Part shown: piece after piece, positions 18,401 through 26,800 of the stretch
Numbering within the stretch: position 1 is the stretch's first letter
Layout: each line of letters begins with the position of its first letter
NCBI GenBank assembly: GCA_031550085.1
Contig: JAVBOY010000002.1
Location: 1-64,000 of the forward strand
Source of the DNA: UBA4417 sp031550085
Lineage (GTDB): Bacteria; Bacteroidota; Bacteroidia; Bacteroidales; UBA4417
DNA: 64,000 bases
Direction of reading: 5' to 3'
Program-made: the position numbers and the translations under genes
The notes under the pieces: generated by a model
Databases searched by the model: none
What the model saw: the letters and a program-made list of their open reading frames with translations, nothing else
Told to the model about the DNA's origin: nothing

Positions 18401-19189
18401 ATCGATCCCAAACGCCGGGAAAAGACAGGCTTGCAAGCGGCTATTATCCGTGAAAAGGGTTCCAACGGCGACCGCGAAATGGCGTATGCATTATACCTTG
18501 CCGGATTCGACGTAAAAGATGTCCACATGACGGATCTGGTATCGGGCAGGGAAACCTTGGACGATGTAAACTTTATTGTTTTCGTGGGTGGATTTTCGAA
18601 TTCGGATGTATTGGGTTCGGCCAAAGGTTGGGCCGGCGCCTTTTTATACAACCAACAGGCGAAAGAAACATTGGAACGCTTTTATGCACGCCCCGACACA
18701 CTTTCGCTGGGCGTTTGCAACGGCTGCCAATTGATGGCGGAACTGGGCCTGATTTATCCCGAACACGAAGAGAAACAGCGCCTGCTCCACAACGACACGG
18801 GGAAATATGAAAGCCAATTCTTATGCATAAATATACTAGAAAGTAATTCAATTTTATTGAAATCGCTGGTCAACTCAACCCTAGGAATCTGGGTGGCACA
18901 CGGGGAAGGGAAATTTAGTTTTCCTTACGAAGAAAGCCGCTACCATATGGCTGCAAAATACACAGCCGGCTATTTCCCGGCCAATCCCAACGGTTCGATG
19001 TACAATGCCGCCGCCATCAGCTCCTTCGACGGACGCCATTTGGCCATTATGCCGCATTTGGAGCGTTCGCTCCTGCCCTGGCATTGGGCGTATTATCCCG
19101 ACTCTCGCCGCCAAGACCAGGTTTCACCCTGGATCGAAGCGTTTGTCAATGCGAGGGAGTGGGTGAATAAAGTGAAGCGTGAACAGTGA
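15491..19189 (+). CDS. purL: Phosphoribosylformylglycinamidine synthase, single-chain
   Basis: The 1232-residue enzyme makes FGAM from FGAR, glutamine and ATP in purine synthesis. It has the linker/PurS-like N-terminus and the signature FSQVNSEHCRHKIFNG. Two AIRS-like halves follow, with the ATP-binding segment VSLKAETHNFPTTVEPFNGA read as residues 237-256 (one substitution at the start: it reads ISLKAETHNFPT). A C-terminal class I glutaminase has its nucleophile in LGVCNGCQ (Cys1076). Length is typical of the large PurL of Bacteroidales and gammaproteobacteria. The last residues (VKREQ) are encoded by dispersed-repeat words. The gene appears monocistronic. An antisense open frame across it is a shadow. 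Confidence 0.96.
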   Translation: MILFFKHSTTLFAVDCSEPLPQADIQKLEWLFGDAKLCPAPGLEGYFIGPRREMITPWSTNAVEITQNMAIDGIARIEAFQQTETSEATYDHMLQRMYHGLDQHLFTIEKQPEPIVFIENIAGYNRQEGLALSEEEIAYLNEVSAKLGRKLTDSEVFGFSQVNSEHCRHKIFNGTFVIDGKEQPSSLFSLIKETSKQHTGRIVSAYKDNVAFVKGPAVEQFAPQSPEKPGFFEIKETDSVISLKAETHNFPTTVEPFNGAATGSGGEIRDRMAGGTGSIPIAGTAVYMTSYPRNKGGDNWETANPERNWLYQTPEEILIKASNGASDFGNKFGQPLICGSVLTFEYFEELKKYGYDKVIMLAGGIGQAKLEHAQKGHAQPGDKVVVMGGDNYRIGMGGGAVSSVATGEYANAIELNAIQRSNPEMQKRVYNAIRAMAESDQNPIVSVHDHGAGGHLNSLSELVEEQGGTIDLSKLPVGDPTLSAKEVIGNESQERMGLVLKEKDIDFLKQVSERERAPMYVVGDITGDMNFSFANSQTGERPIDLKLEYLFGKSPKTVLRDQTKPASFEEISYDPAKIGDYISQVLQLEAVACKDWLTNKVDRSVTGRIAHQQCAGKLQLPLNNVGVVALDFQGEKGIATSIGHAPAAALIDAAGGSVLSVAECLTNLVWASIADGLPGVSLSANWMWPCKNEGEDARLYQAVKAISEFAIQLKVNIPTGKDSLSMTQKYPDGNTVLSPGTVIVSSVGEVTDIRKVVSPVLKENFTSSLIYIDFSKSGFALGGSAFAQIIHRLGNEIPTVADAAYFANSFQAIQQLIEKEKILAGHDVSAGGLITTLLEMCFSHNGLGLQVDLSSFNEKDLIKLLFSEKPAVVIQVDDLDFVTVFLNEQGIDFSVLGTIMPNGELNIRQNEKEFRFDIARLRDDWFRPSYLLDRKQSGEQKAKERFDNYAKAERRFDFPTTFSGTFAQYGIDPKRREKTGLQAAIIREKGSNGDREMAYALYLAGFDVKDVHMTDLVSGRETLDDVNFIVFVGGFSNSDVLGSAKGWAGAFLYNQQAKETLERFYARPDTLSLGVCNGCQLMAELGLIYPEHEEKQRLLHNDTGKYESQFLCINILESNSILLKSLVNSTLGIWVAHGEGKFSFPYEESRYHMAAKYTAGYFPANPNGSMYNAAAISSFDGRHLAIMPHLERSLLPWHWAYYPDSRRQDQVSPWIEAFVNAREWVNKVKREQ

Positions 19190-19285
19190 AAGGTGAAGGG
19201 TACAGGGTTAATGGTAAAGGGCACAAGGTGAAAGGTAGAGGGGAGAATGAGGTCATAACAGCTATTAACAAATTAAAATCCATGT

Positions 19286-19666
19286 ATGATGGCAACGGTT
19301 AAAACGTTTGAAGATTTAGAAATTTGGAAAGAAGGCATGAGCCTTGCATGCCAGATTTATGCCATTTTCAAACAGCATAAGGATTTCGGTTTTAAAGATC
19401 AAATACAACGTGCCGCAGTTTCTATTCCTTCGAACATTGCGGAAGGATTCGAAAGAAATACAAGCAAAGAGTTTGTGCAATTTTTGTATTATGCCAAAGG
19501 CTCGTGCGGCGAGTTACGAACTCTAATTCATTTAGCCGGTTCATTAAATTATATTGAAAAACAAGATGGGGACACTTTGATAGAAGCGACAAAAGCATTG
19601 TCTTCAAAAATTTATAAATTAATTACCTACCGAAAAAACCTTACACAAAAAAAACCGTTACAATAA
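19286..19666 (+). CDS. Four-helix-bundle protein (S23-like)
   Basis: The 126-residue protein has the pattern of the four-helix-bundle family once called S23 (TIGR02436): DLEIWKEGMSLA at the start, FGFKDQIQRAAVSIPSNIAE in the middle and FLYYAKGSCGELRT near the end. Members are encoded in 23S rRNA intervening sequences or, as here, as free-standing single genes. Their function is unknown and they are thought to be small pentameric helical proteins. It lies alone between purL and the GH13 gene, flanked by repeat words. Its context suggests an accessory gene rather than part of an operon. Confidence 0.85.
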   Translation: MMATVKTFEDLEIWKEGMSLACQIYAIFKQHKDFGFKDQIQRAAVSIPSNIAEGFERNTSKEFVQFLYYAKGSCGELRTLIHLAGSLNYIEKQDGDTLIEATKALSSKIYKLITYRKNLTQKKPLQ

Positions 19667-19730
19667 CCATTCACCGTGTACTGCTTACGTTAATACCGTT
19701 AACCTTGTACCTTTAACCGTTTACCATCCT

Positions 19731-21389
19731 ATGAAAAGCACATTCATCTCCCTTTGGCATCAACTCTATCCGGATGCGGACGAAAATCTGCTGCACAATT
19801 TTATTCAAACCATTGAGGTATACCGGCAAAGCGCCCATGCTTCGCAAAGCCAGCCGGATTGGTACAAAGATGCAGTGGTGTATTCGTTGTACGTGGATTT
19901 GTTTAACCACGATTTCGAAGGACTTACCAGGAAATTGCCTTATTTGCAATCACTGGGCGTGAACTGCCTCTGGCTGTTGCCGATTTTGGATTCGCCCATG
20001 CGCGACGCGGGTTTTGATATCAAAGACTTTTTCAATATCCGTCCCGATTTAACGGGGACGAACGGGCTCGAAATCTTCCGCACTTTTTTGGATAAAGCGC
20101 ATCAATGCGGTATTTACGTCATTTTTGATGTGGCTATTAACCATTGCAGCGAAGAACTGCATTGGTTCCGGGAAGCTAAAAAAGGCCGGGAAAACCCGTA
20201 CCGAAATTATTTTATCTGGAGCGACGATGCTTCGGAATTCAAGGAAGCCCGCATTATTTTCAAAGGAATCGAGGAAAGCAACTGGGAACGTTGCGGCGAT
20301 GCGTATTATTTTCACCGCTTTTTTAATTTTCAGCCGGATTTGAACTACAAAAATCCGGAAGTGTTGTTTGCCATGTGCCGCACCTTGCTGTATTGGCAAG
20401 CAACCGGCGTGGACGGTTTCCGCGCCGACGCCATCCCCTATTTGTGGAAAGAAGCGGGAACGGATTGCGAAAACCTGCCGCAAACGCATGCGGTGGTGAA
20501 GTTTTTCCGCGCCATACTGGATTATGTGAAGCCGGGAACGTTGCTGTTGGCCGAAGCTTGCCAGCAACCCAAAGAAGTGGTGGCTTACCTGGGAAACGGC
20601 GACGAATGCCATGCGGCTTACCATTTCCCGCTGATGCCCCGCATTTACAAGGCATTGGCTATGCAAAGCGGCAAACCCATCGAAGAAACGCTCGATCCGA
20701 ATTTTACGCCTCCCATTCCTGCCGGCACGCAATGGTTTACATTTTTGCGCTGCCACGACGAGTTGAGCCTCGAATTGGTGTACGTCACCGAAGAGGAGCG
20801 CAAATACATTCACGAAAACTACTGCCTGGATAAAAAATGGGATTTCCGTTTGGGCGAAGGAATTGCTGCCCGCCTGTCGGAACTTTTGAGTCGCGATGAA
20901 CGCAAAATATTGTTGGCGTATTCCATCATGCTTTCCTTACCGGGAACTCCTGTGATTTATTACGGCGACGACGTGGCCAAGCTCAACGACGAGTCTTATT
21001 ATGAAGAGCAAATCAAACTGAACGGCAAAGACGATACGCGTTTCTTGGTCCGGGGAAAAATGAACTGGCCACAAATTGAAAAGGAATTGACTGATCCGGG
21101 TAGTTTAGCCTTTAAAGTCAACAGCGGATTAAAGCAAATGCTGGGCGCCCGCAACCAGTACAAAGCTTTCGGACGCGGCCGTATTGAATTTTTACAATTA
21201 TCGGGAAACAAATCGGTTTTAGCGTACCTGCGCGAATACCAAAACGAGAAATTGTTATGTGTCCATAATCTCAGCCACGAAGAGGTTTCGATACAGTTAC
21301 CGGAAAACCTGAAACCCCGGCAAGAGTTGCTAGGAAAGCCGGATGGGAATACCATAGAAGCATTGGGGTATCGTTGGTTTGTATTGTAA
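19731..21389 (+). CDS. GH13 alpha-amylase-family enzyme, trehalose-synthase-like
   Basis: The 552-residue protein has the GH13 conserved regions: DVAINHCSEELHWF (region I), VDGFRADAIP with the nucleophile Asp, LLAEACQQ with the acid/base Glu and FLRCHDELSLE with the transition-state Asp. The stretches DWYKDAVVYSLYVDLF, YFIWSDDASEFKEARIIF and the HRFFNFQPDLNYKNPEV segment resemble maltose alpha-D-glucosyltransferase (trehalose synthase, GH13_16). That enzyme interconverts maltose and trehalose. There is no signal peptide, so it is cytoplasmic. Glucan branching, GlgE or maltokinase genes are not adjacent. A related glucosyltransferase of GH13 is the alternative. Confidence 0.82.
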   Translation: MKSTFISLWHQLYPDADENLLHNFIQTIEVYRQSAHASQSQPDWYKDAVVYSLYVDLFNHDFEGLTRKLPYLQSLGVNCLWLLPILDSPMRDAGFDIKDFFNIRPDLTGTNGLEIFRTFLDKAHQCGIYVIFDVAINHCSEELHWFREAKKGRENPYRNYFIWSDDASEFKEARIIFKGIEESNWERCGDAYYFHRFFNFQPDLNYKNPEVLFAMCRTLLYWQATGVDGFRADAIPYLWKEAGTDCENLPQTHAVVKFFRAILDYVKPGTLLLAEACQQPKEVVAYLGNGDECHAAYHFPLMPRIYKALAMQSGKPIEETLDPNFTPPIPAGTQWFTFLRCHDELSLELVYVTEEERKYIHENYCLDKKWDFRLGEGIAARLSELLSRDERKILLAYSIMLSLPGTPVIYYGDDVAKLNDESYYEEQIKLNGKDDTRFLVRGKMNWPQIEKELTDPGSLAFKVNSGLKQMLGARNQYKAFGRGRIEFLQLSGNKSVLAYLREYQNEKLLCVHNLSHEEVSIQLPENLKPRQELLGKPDGNTIEALGYRWFVL

Positions 21390-22060
21390 TTCTTGTTAAT
21401 GCCCTACGGGCAAATGATTGCGGTGGGATATCTTTTTTATGGATATTCTTGTCCCACGGACAAGTGCAGGGTCGGTAATTCCCCGTTATAAAATGTTATA
21501 TTTCCTTTTCATGTTCTTGTCCCACGAGCACCTGCAGGGTCGATAATTCCCCGCTGTAGAAAAGATCTATTTCTCCCATAAACATGTTCCTTGTCCCATG
21601 GGAAACTGCAAGATTTATGATTCTCCGTCAGGAGAAAAACATCCATAGAATAACAGAAAGAATAAACCGAATTGCCCGTCAGGGCATACACCGAAAATGA
21701 ATCATTTCATCCATTTACAATTTAAAGCCTTGGTTGGCTGTTAGGGTCTTGTTAATGTACGGACAACAGCAGAATCGATAATTCCCCGCTATAGAAAAGA
21801 TCCATTTCTCCCATAAACATGTTCTTGTCCCATGGGAAACTGCAAGATTTATGATTCTCCGTCAGGAGAAAAACATCCATAGAATAACAGAAAGAATAAA
21901 CCGAATTGCCCGTCAGGGCATGCATCGAAAATGAATCATTTCATCCATTTACAATTTAAAGCCTTGGTTGGCTGGAAGGTTCTTGTTAATGTACGGACAA
22001 CTGCAGGGTTGATAATTCCCCGCTATAGAAAAGCATTCTCATTATCCAAAGGAGCATAGC
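21390..22060. repeat. Tandem array of palindromic repeats, unit about 235 bp
   Basis: Two nearly identical units begin at 21541 and 21776 with CGATAATTCCCCGCT, and a truncated third begins at 22010. Partial units precede them from 21390. Each full unit holds several short palindromes: CTTGTCCCATGGGA, TTCTCCGTCAGGAGAA and GCCCGTCAGGGC. There is no open frame. This looks like a cluster of REP-type elements duplicated in tandem, not CRISPR, because the spacers are themselves repeated. Confidence 0.8.
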
Positions 22061-22192
22061 TGCGAAACGAAAATCTTATTTGTCACACAGATAAAAACAT
22101 AAAAAGAAGAGACTGTCCAAAAAGTAAAATTAAGTTTCTGAGAATTGAATATTTGAAATCAGTCTCAGGTAGAGACCCGAAGAAAAGAACAT

Positions 22193-22232
22193 AAAAAAGG
22201 GGGTGTTCCGACTTTTTGGACACCCCCTTTGT
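22193..22232 (-). terminator. Intrinsic terminator of dnaN
   Basis: Stem GGGGGTGT (22199-22206) pairs with ACACCCCC (22220-22227). On the minus strand it is followed by TTTTTT. It lies about 50 nt past the dnaN stop. The flanking A-run also makes it usable in the plus direction. Confidence 0.85.
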
Positions 22233-22277
22233 CTTGTATAATCTCCCGGGTATTTCCGGAATACGTTTTGTAAGATC

Positions 22278-23402
22278 CTAGTTGTTCCCCAACATGACCG
22301 GCATCACAAGCATCAGGATGTCTTCGTTTTCATCTTTTCCGTTTACGGGAAAGATAATACCGGCTCTTGTAGGCGAAGAAAGATTGAAACAAATTTCTTC
22401 GGTTTCCAGATTGCTGACCATATCCAACAAGAACTTCGAGTTGAAGCCGATTTCCATGTCATCGCCTTCAAAATTGCATTTCAGGTGTTCTACGGCCTCG
22501 TTCGAATAGTCGATATCTTCGGCATTCATCATTAATTCTTGTCCCGAAATACGCATGCGAACCTGATGGGTACTTTGGTTGGCAAAAGGCGAAAGGCGTT
22601 TTACGGATGAAATAAAGTCCTGGCGGTGTACCACCAATTTATTGGGATTGTCTTTGGGAATCACCGCTTCGTATGGGGGAAATTTCCCTTCGATCAAGCG
22701 GCAATACAGTTCGATGCCGGGCAGGTTGAACGCAGCATTGGTTTCATTGTATTCCACTTTTACCATATCATTGCCCAAAAGCAAGCCTTTCAATACATTC
22801 AAGGGTTTTCGGGGAACGATAAAGCTGGTTGATTCGCTCGCCTGGATATCGGGACGGCGGTAACGCACCAGTTTATGGGCATCGGTTCCTACAAACGTCA
22901 GATAATCCGGAGTAAACTCAAATAACACGCCGGACATCACGGGACGCAATTCATCGGTGCCGGTGGCAAAAATCGTTTTGTTAATGGCAGCGGCTAACAG
23001 CGTGGAGGGCAATTCGATGGATTTGGTTGCGTCCAAAGCCGGAACTTGCGGATAATCATCGGCATTGTGCCCGCTCAGCTTGTATTTCCCGTCGTTGGAA
23101 ACGATTTCGATGGCGCAGGTTTTCAGGTTCACCGTAAAGGTAAGGGGCGCATCGGGAAAATTTTTCAGGAACTCCAACAATAGTTTCGCAGGAATGGTAA
23201 TTTTTCCCGAATCCTCGGACATGGAAGGTTCCAAGGTAGTAATCAGGGTGGTTTCCAAGTCGGTAGCTGTAATTTTCAAAACATTCTCTTCCAACTCAAA
23301 AAGGAAGTCATCCAATATTTGCAACGCATTATTGCTGTTAATTACAGTGTTTAACGATTGCAGTTTTCTCAATAAGATTTGACTATTAATAATAAATTTC
23401 AT
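22278..23402 (-). CDS. dnaN: DNA polymerase III subunit beta (sliding clamp)
   Basis: The 374-residue protein shows the three-domain clamp pattern: MKFIINSQILLRKLQSLNTV at the start, LRPVMSGVLFEF and GTDAHKLVRYR in the middle, and the C-terminal MLVMPVMLGNN. It encircles DNA and tethers the replicative polymerase. ATG 23402 is chosen over a frame start seven codons upstream because MKFIIN is the family's usual beginning. It is not next to dnaA, as is common in Bacteroidota. Confidence 0.96.
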   Translation of the reverse strand: MKFIINSQILLRKLQSLNTVINSNNALQILDDFLFELEENVLKITATDLETTLITTLEPSMSEDSGKITIPAKLLLEFLKNFPDAPLTFTVNLKTCAIEIVSNDGKYKLSGHNADDYPQVPALDATKSIELPSTLLAAAINKTIFATGTDELRPVMSGVLFEFTPDYLTFVGTDAHKLVRYRRPDIQASESTSFIVPRKPLNVLKGLLLGNDMVKVEYNETNAAFNLPGIELYCRLIEGKFPPYEAVIPKDNPNKLVVHRQDFISSVKRLSPFANQSTHQVRMRISGQELMMNAEDIDYSNEAVEHLKCNFEGDDMEIGFNSKFLLDMVSNLETEEICFNLSSPTRAGIIFPVNGKDENEDILMLVMPVMLGNN

Positions 23403-23518
23403 ATCCTGTTTATTTTCAATCAACTATATCAATACTAAATTTTTGCGTAAAGGTATAAAAAAATGTTTCAAATTAATCCAGGCTTGGAGTATAAAATCTT
23501 TACCCGATCAGGCACGGT

Positions 23519-24187
23519 TTATTTTTTCTTAAAAAGATATGTTTTGGTTTCTTCGTGTTTCAAGAGCCTCCGGATATTTTTATGGTGTGTAATGGGAATA
23601 AAAACAGCAATCAAAATGGCGAATACTTGTAAGGAGATGGTAATGTCGTCTTTAAATAACAGCCAGGTAAAATTTTCGTGTCTCAAGATCCATACCAATA
23701 CGGGAAACATAAGCGCCGTGATGATGGATGCCAGCGATACGTAATGTGTGGTGAGTAAAATCGTGATGAACAGGATAAAAATAACAATCAAAAAAACATA
23801 GGGGAACACGGCAATAATCACGCCCACCAGCGAGGCAACGCCTTTACCGCCTTTGAAGCGGGTGAAGATCGGGAAAATATGCCCCAATACGGCAACCAAA
23901 CCCACAGTAATTTGATAAACCGTAAAGGTATTTCCTTCCAGAATGCCTTCGGCCAAACATTCTCCAATTTGAACGGCACCCCAGGCTTTGGCAACATCCA
24001 AAAGCAAAACCGCCAAACCGGCTTTCCCTCCCAATACCCGGAAGGTGTTGGTTGCCCCGGCATTTTTACTTCCTTCGTTGCGTACATCTACCCCGTAAAA
24101 CCACTTGCCAATCCAAACCGCCGTGGAAATAGATCCTAATAAATATGCAATAATATAACCTGAAATAAGTATTAAAAAATGCTCCAT
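23519..24187 (-). CDS. plsY: Glycerol-3-phosphate 1-O-acyltransferase PlsY
   Basis: The 222-residue membrane protein has about five to six transmembrane helices and the three PlsY motifs: GSISTAVWIGK, the GSKNAGATN loop and FKGGKGVAS. It transfers the acyl group from acyl-phosphate to glycerol-3-phosphate at the inner membrane, the first step of phospholipid synthesis. It begins 11 nt after the lon stop and is probably co-transcribed with lon. Confidence 0.95.
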   Translation of the reverse strand: MEHFLILISGYIIAYLLGSISTAVWIGKWFYGVDVRNEGSKNAGATNTFRVLGGKAGLAVLLLDVAKAWGAVQIGECLAEGILEGNTFTVYQITVGLVAVLGHIFPIFTRFKGGKGVASLVGVIIAVFPYVFLIVIFILFITILLTTHYVSLASIITALMFPVLVWILRHENFTWLLFKDDITISLQVFAILIAVFIPITHHKNIRRLLKHEETKTYLFKKK

Positions 24188-24198
24188 CGAAAGGATTT

Positions 24199-26646
24199 TT
24201 ATTTTACTTTTTTTCCATTTTGCTTTGGTTCCAAAGCCAGATCAATAACATCCAACATGTTTGATATGTAAAAAAACTCAAGGCCTTGCGTATATTCTTG
24301 CTGAATATCGTTGATGTCCTTTTTGTTGTCGGCTGGCAATACCAACCGGGTAATTTTGGCGCGTTTGGCTGCCAGGATTTTTTCCTTAATTCCCCCAACG
24401 GGCAAAACTTGCCCCCGGAGCGTAATTTCTCCCGTCATCGCAATGTTGGGTTTTACCAACCGCTTGGTAAATGCCGAAGCCAAAGCCGTAAACATGGTAA
24501 TTCCGGCTGAAGGGCCGTCTTTGGGAGTAGCTCCCTGCGGAACGTGGATGTGGACATTCCATTTTTCAAAAACCGACTCTTCCAATCCCAGCTTTTTTGC
24601 ATGCGATTTCAAAAATTCATATGCCAAGGTAGCTGATTCTTTCATCACATCGCCCAAGTTGCCGGTTAAGGTAAGATGTCCTTTCCCCTGGCTTAGGCTG
24701 GCTTCCACAAAAAGGATTTCGCCTCCCACAGCCGTCCAGGCCAATCCGGTTACCACGCCGCAGGTATTCGTTATTAAATTTTTATCTTGCTGGAACAAAG
24801 GAATTCCCATTATTTTTTCCAGTTCTGCAGCCATTAGTTTGGCCGGGAGCTTTTCGTTTTTTGCAATATACAACGCCCGGCTGCGAATAATCTTGGCAAT
24901 GGCTTTTTCCAAATTGCGCACGCCCGACTCGTGGGTATACTTTTCGATGAGGGTTTCTAAAATCTTGTCACTGAATGTCAAAAACTTTTTATCCACGCCG
25001 TGCTCTCGCAACTGTTTAGGGATCAGGTGACGTTTGGCGATTTCAATTTTTTCTTCGAGCAAATACCCACTCAGGTCAATAATTTCCATGCGGTCGCGCA
25101 GGGCTGGGTGAATGGTGCTCAAAGTGTTGGCCGTAGCAATAAACAACACTTTGGAAAGATCGTAATCGATTTCCAGGTAGTTGTCATAAAAAGTTACGTT
25201 TTGCTCAGGGTCCAGCACTTCCAGCAAAGCGGCCGAAGGGTCGCCGTTATGGGTCATTCCCGATATTTTGTCAATTTCGTCCAGGACAAAAACGGGATTG
25301 GAAGTTTGGGCTTTCTTGATGCTTTGAATGATCCGTCCGGGTTTAGCGCCGATATAGGTTCTCCGGTGCCCACGGATCTCCGACTCATCGTGAAGACCTC
25401 CCAACGAAATGCGGATGTAGCTGCGATTCAAGGCCCGGGCAATGGACTTGCCCAGGGAAGTTTTCCCGACTCCGGGAGGGCCTACCAAACAAAGGATGGG
25501 CGATTTCAGGTTATTTTTCAGTTTTAGAACGGCAATGTATTCAATGATGCGTTCTTTAATCTTTTCCAAACCGTAATGGTCTTCGTTCAGGACTTTTTGG
25601 GCATGGGCTATCGAAAAATCGTCTTCGGAGCATTTGTTCCACGGCAACTCTACCAGGATTTCCAAATAGTTCATCTGCAAGGAATACTCCATTGCCGCCG
25701 GGTTCATGCGTTCCAATTTCCCCAGTTCTTTTTCAAAAACAGCTTTTACATCTTTTGACCAATCTTGTTCCTTTGCTTTCTCTTTCAGTTCCTTTATTTG
25801 CTGTTCGTGCGGATTGGTTCCCAATTCTTCCTGAATAAGCCGCAATTGCTGGGTAAGCATGTAGTCCCGTTGTTGTTTGTCCATATCCACCTTTACACGG
25901 TTCTGGATTTGGTTTTTCAACTCCAGCATTTGAAGTTCGTTTCCCAAATGGCCCAGAACAACCTGTGCGCGTTCTTTCACTTCGGGAATAGCAAGGAGTT
26001 TTTGTTTTTCATTCAACTCGATGTTTAAGTTGGAAGCCACAAAATTGATCAGGAAAACGGGGCTTTCAATATTCTTTATGGCAAAGGCCGCATCGGAAGG
26101 GATGTTGGGCGACTGGTTTATGATTTGTATTGCCAGTTCTTTGATGGAAGAAATCAGCGCGTCAAAAGCCTTGTCATCTTGAGGCGTAAGTTGATCCGGC
26201 TTCATTTCCTGAACTTCGGCAATGAAATAAGGATCTGCCTGCAAGAGTTTTCCCAGTTCAAAACGTTTTTTCCCTTGCAAAACGGCCATGGTATTGCCGT
26301 CTGGCATTTGCAGGATTTTAATGATATAGGCAACCGTCCCGACCCGGTGCAAATCGGTAAAGGCAGGATCTTCCACTTCGGCGCTTTTTTGGCCGACCAC
26401 TCCAATGAGGCGTTGTTTTTTATAGTGTTCCTTAATTAATTTTATGGATTTATCGCGTCCAACCGTAATAGGAATGACAACGCCCGGGAATAAAACCGTA
26501 TTGCGCAAAGGCAATATCGGCAACACTTCAGGAACTTCCTCGGCATTGATCAACTCCTCGTCTTCACGCGAAAGCAACGGAATGAATTCGGTTTCTTCTT
26601 CCAATATGTTTGATAATATCTTTTCAGGATTTTTTGCTCGGTTCAT
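24199..26646 (-). CDS. lon: ATP-dependent protease Lon
   Basis: The protein is 815 residues from ATG 26646. The frame extends five codons further to a TTG, but the ATG is the better start. It has an N-terminal LON substrate-binding domain (LPILPLRNTVLFPGVVIPI), a coiled region, the AAA+ module with Walker A GPPGVGKTS and Walker B FVLDEIDK, and the protease domain with the catalytic serine in PKDGPSAGITM. It degrades misfolded and regulatory cytoplasmic proteins. plsY follows after 11 nt. Confidence 0.97.
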   Translation of the reverse strand: MNRAKNPEKILSNILEEETEFIPLLSREDEELINAEEVPEVLPILPLRNTVLFPGVVIPITVGRDKSIKLIKEHYKKQRLIGVVGQKSAEVEDPAFTDLHRVGTVAYIIKILQMPDGNTMAVLQGKKRFELGKLLQADPYFIAEVQEMKPDQLTPQDDKAFDALISSIKELAIQIINQSPNIPSDAAFAIKNIESPVFLINFVASNLNIELNEKQKLLAIPEVKERAQVVLGHLGNELQMLELKNQIQNRVKVDMDKQQRDYMLTQQLRLIQEELGTNPHEQQIKELKEKAKEQDWSKDVKAVFEKELGKLERMNPAAMEYSLQMNYLEILVELPWNKCSEDDFSIAHAQKVLNEDHYGLEKIKERIIEYIAVLKLKNNLKSPILCLVGPPGVGKTSLGKSIARALNRSYIRISLGGLHDESEIRGHRRTYIGAKPGRIIQSIKKAQTSNPVFVLDEIDKISGMTHNGDPSAALLEVLDPEQNVTFYDNYLEIDYDLSKVLFIATANTLSTIHPALRDRMEIIDLSGYLLEEKIEIAKRHLIPKQLREHGVDKKFLTFSDKILETLIEKYTHESGVRNLEKAIAKIIRSRALYIAKNEKLPAKLMAAELEKIMGIPLFQQDKNLITNTCGVVTGLAWTAVGGEILFVEASLSQGKGHLTLTGNLGDVMKESATLAYEFLKSHAKKLGLEESVFEKWNVHIHVPQGATPKDGPSAGITMFTALASAFTKRLVKPNIAMTGEITLRGQVLPVGGIKEKILAAKRAKITRLVLPADNKKDINDIQQEYTQGLEFFYISNMLDVIDLALEPKQNGKKVK

Positions 26647-26800
26647 GGGATTTCTTTCCAAATAGTCAAATTGAAGATTAATGATTCCTAAATAGTAAGG
26701 AATCCAAAAAGCGGTTTCTCTGAATTGTAAAAAAGGGAAAACGTGTTTTGTTTATCTTTCAACGAATAGCCTAATTCTTTGTTCTCTTTTATTTTTACTT

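Noticed and set aside
21390..22060. Possible CRISPR array
   Set aside because: Spacing is about 235 bp and the material between palindromes is itself repeated, unlike unique spacers of 30-40 bp. No cas genes nearby.
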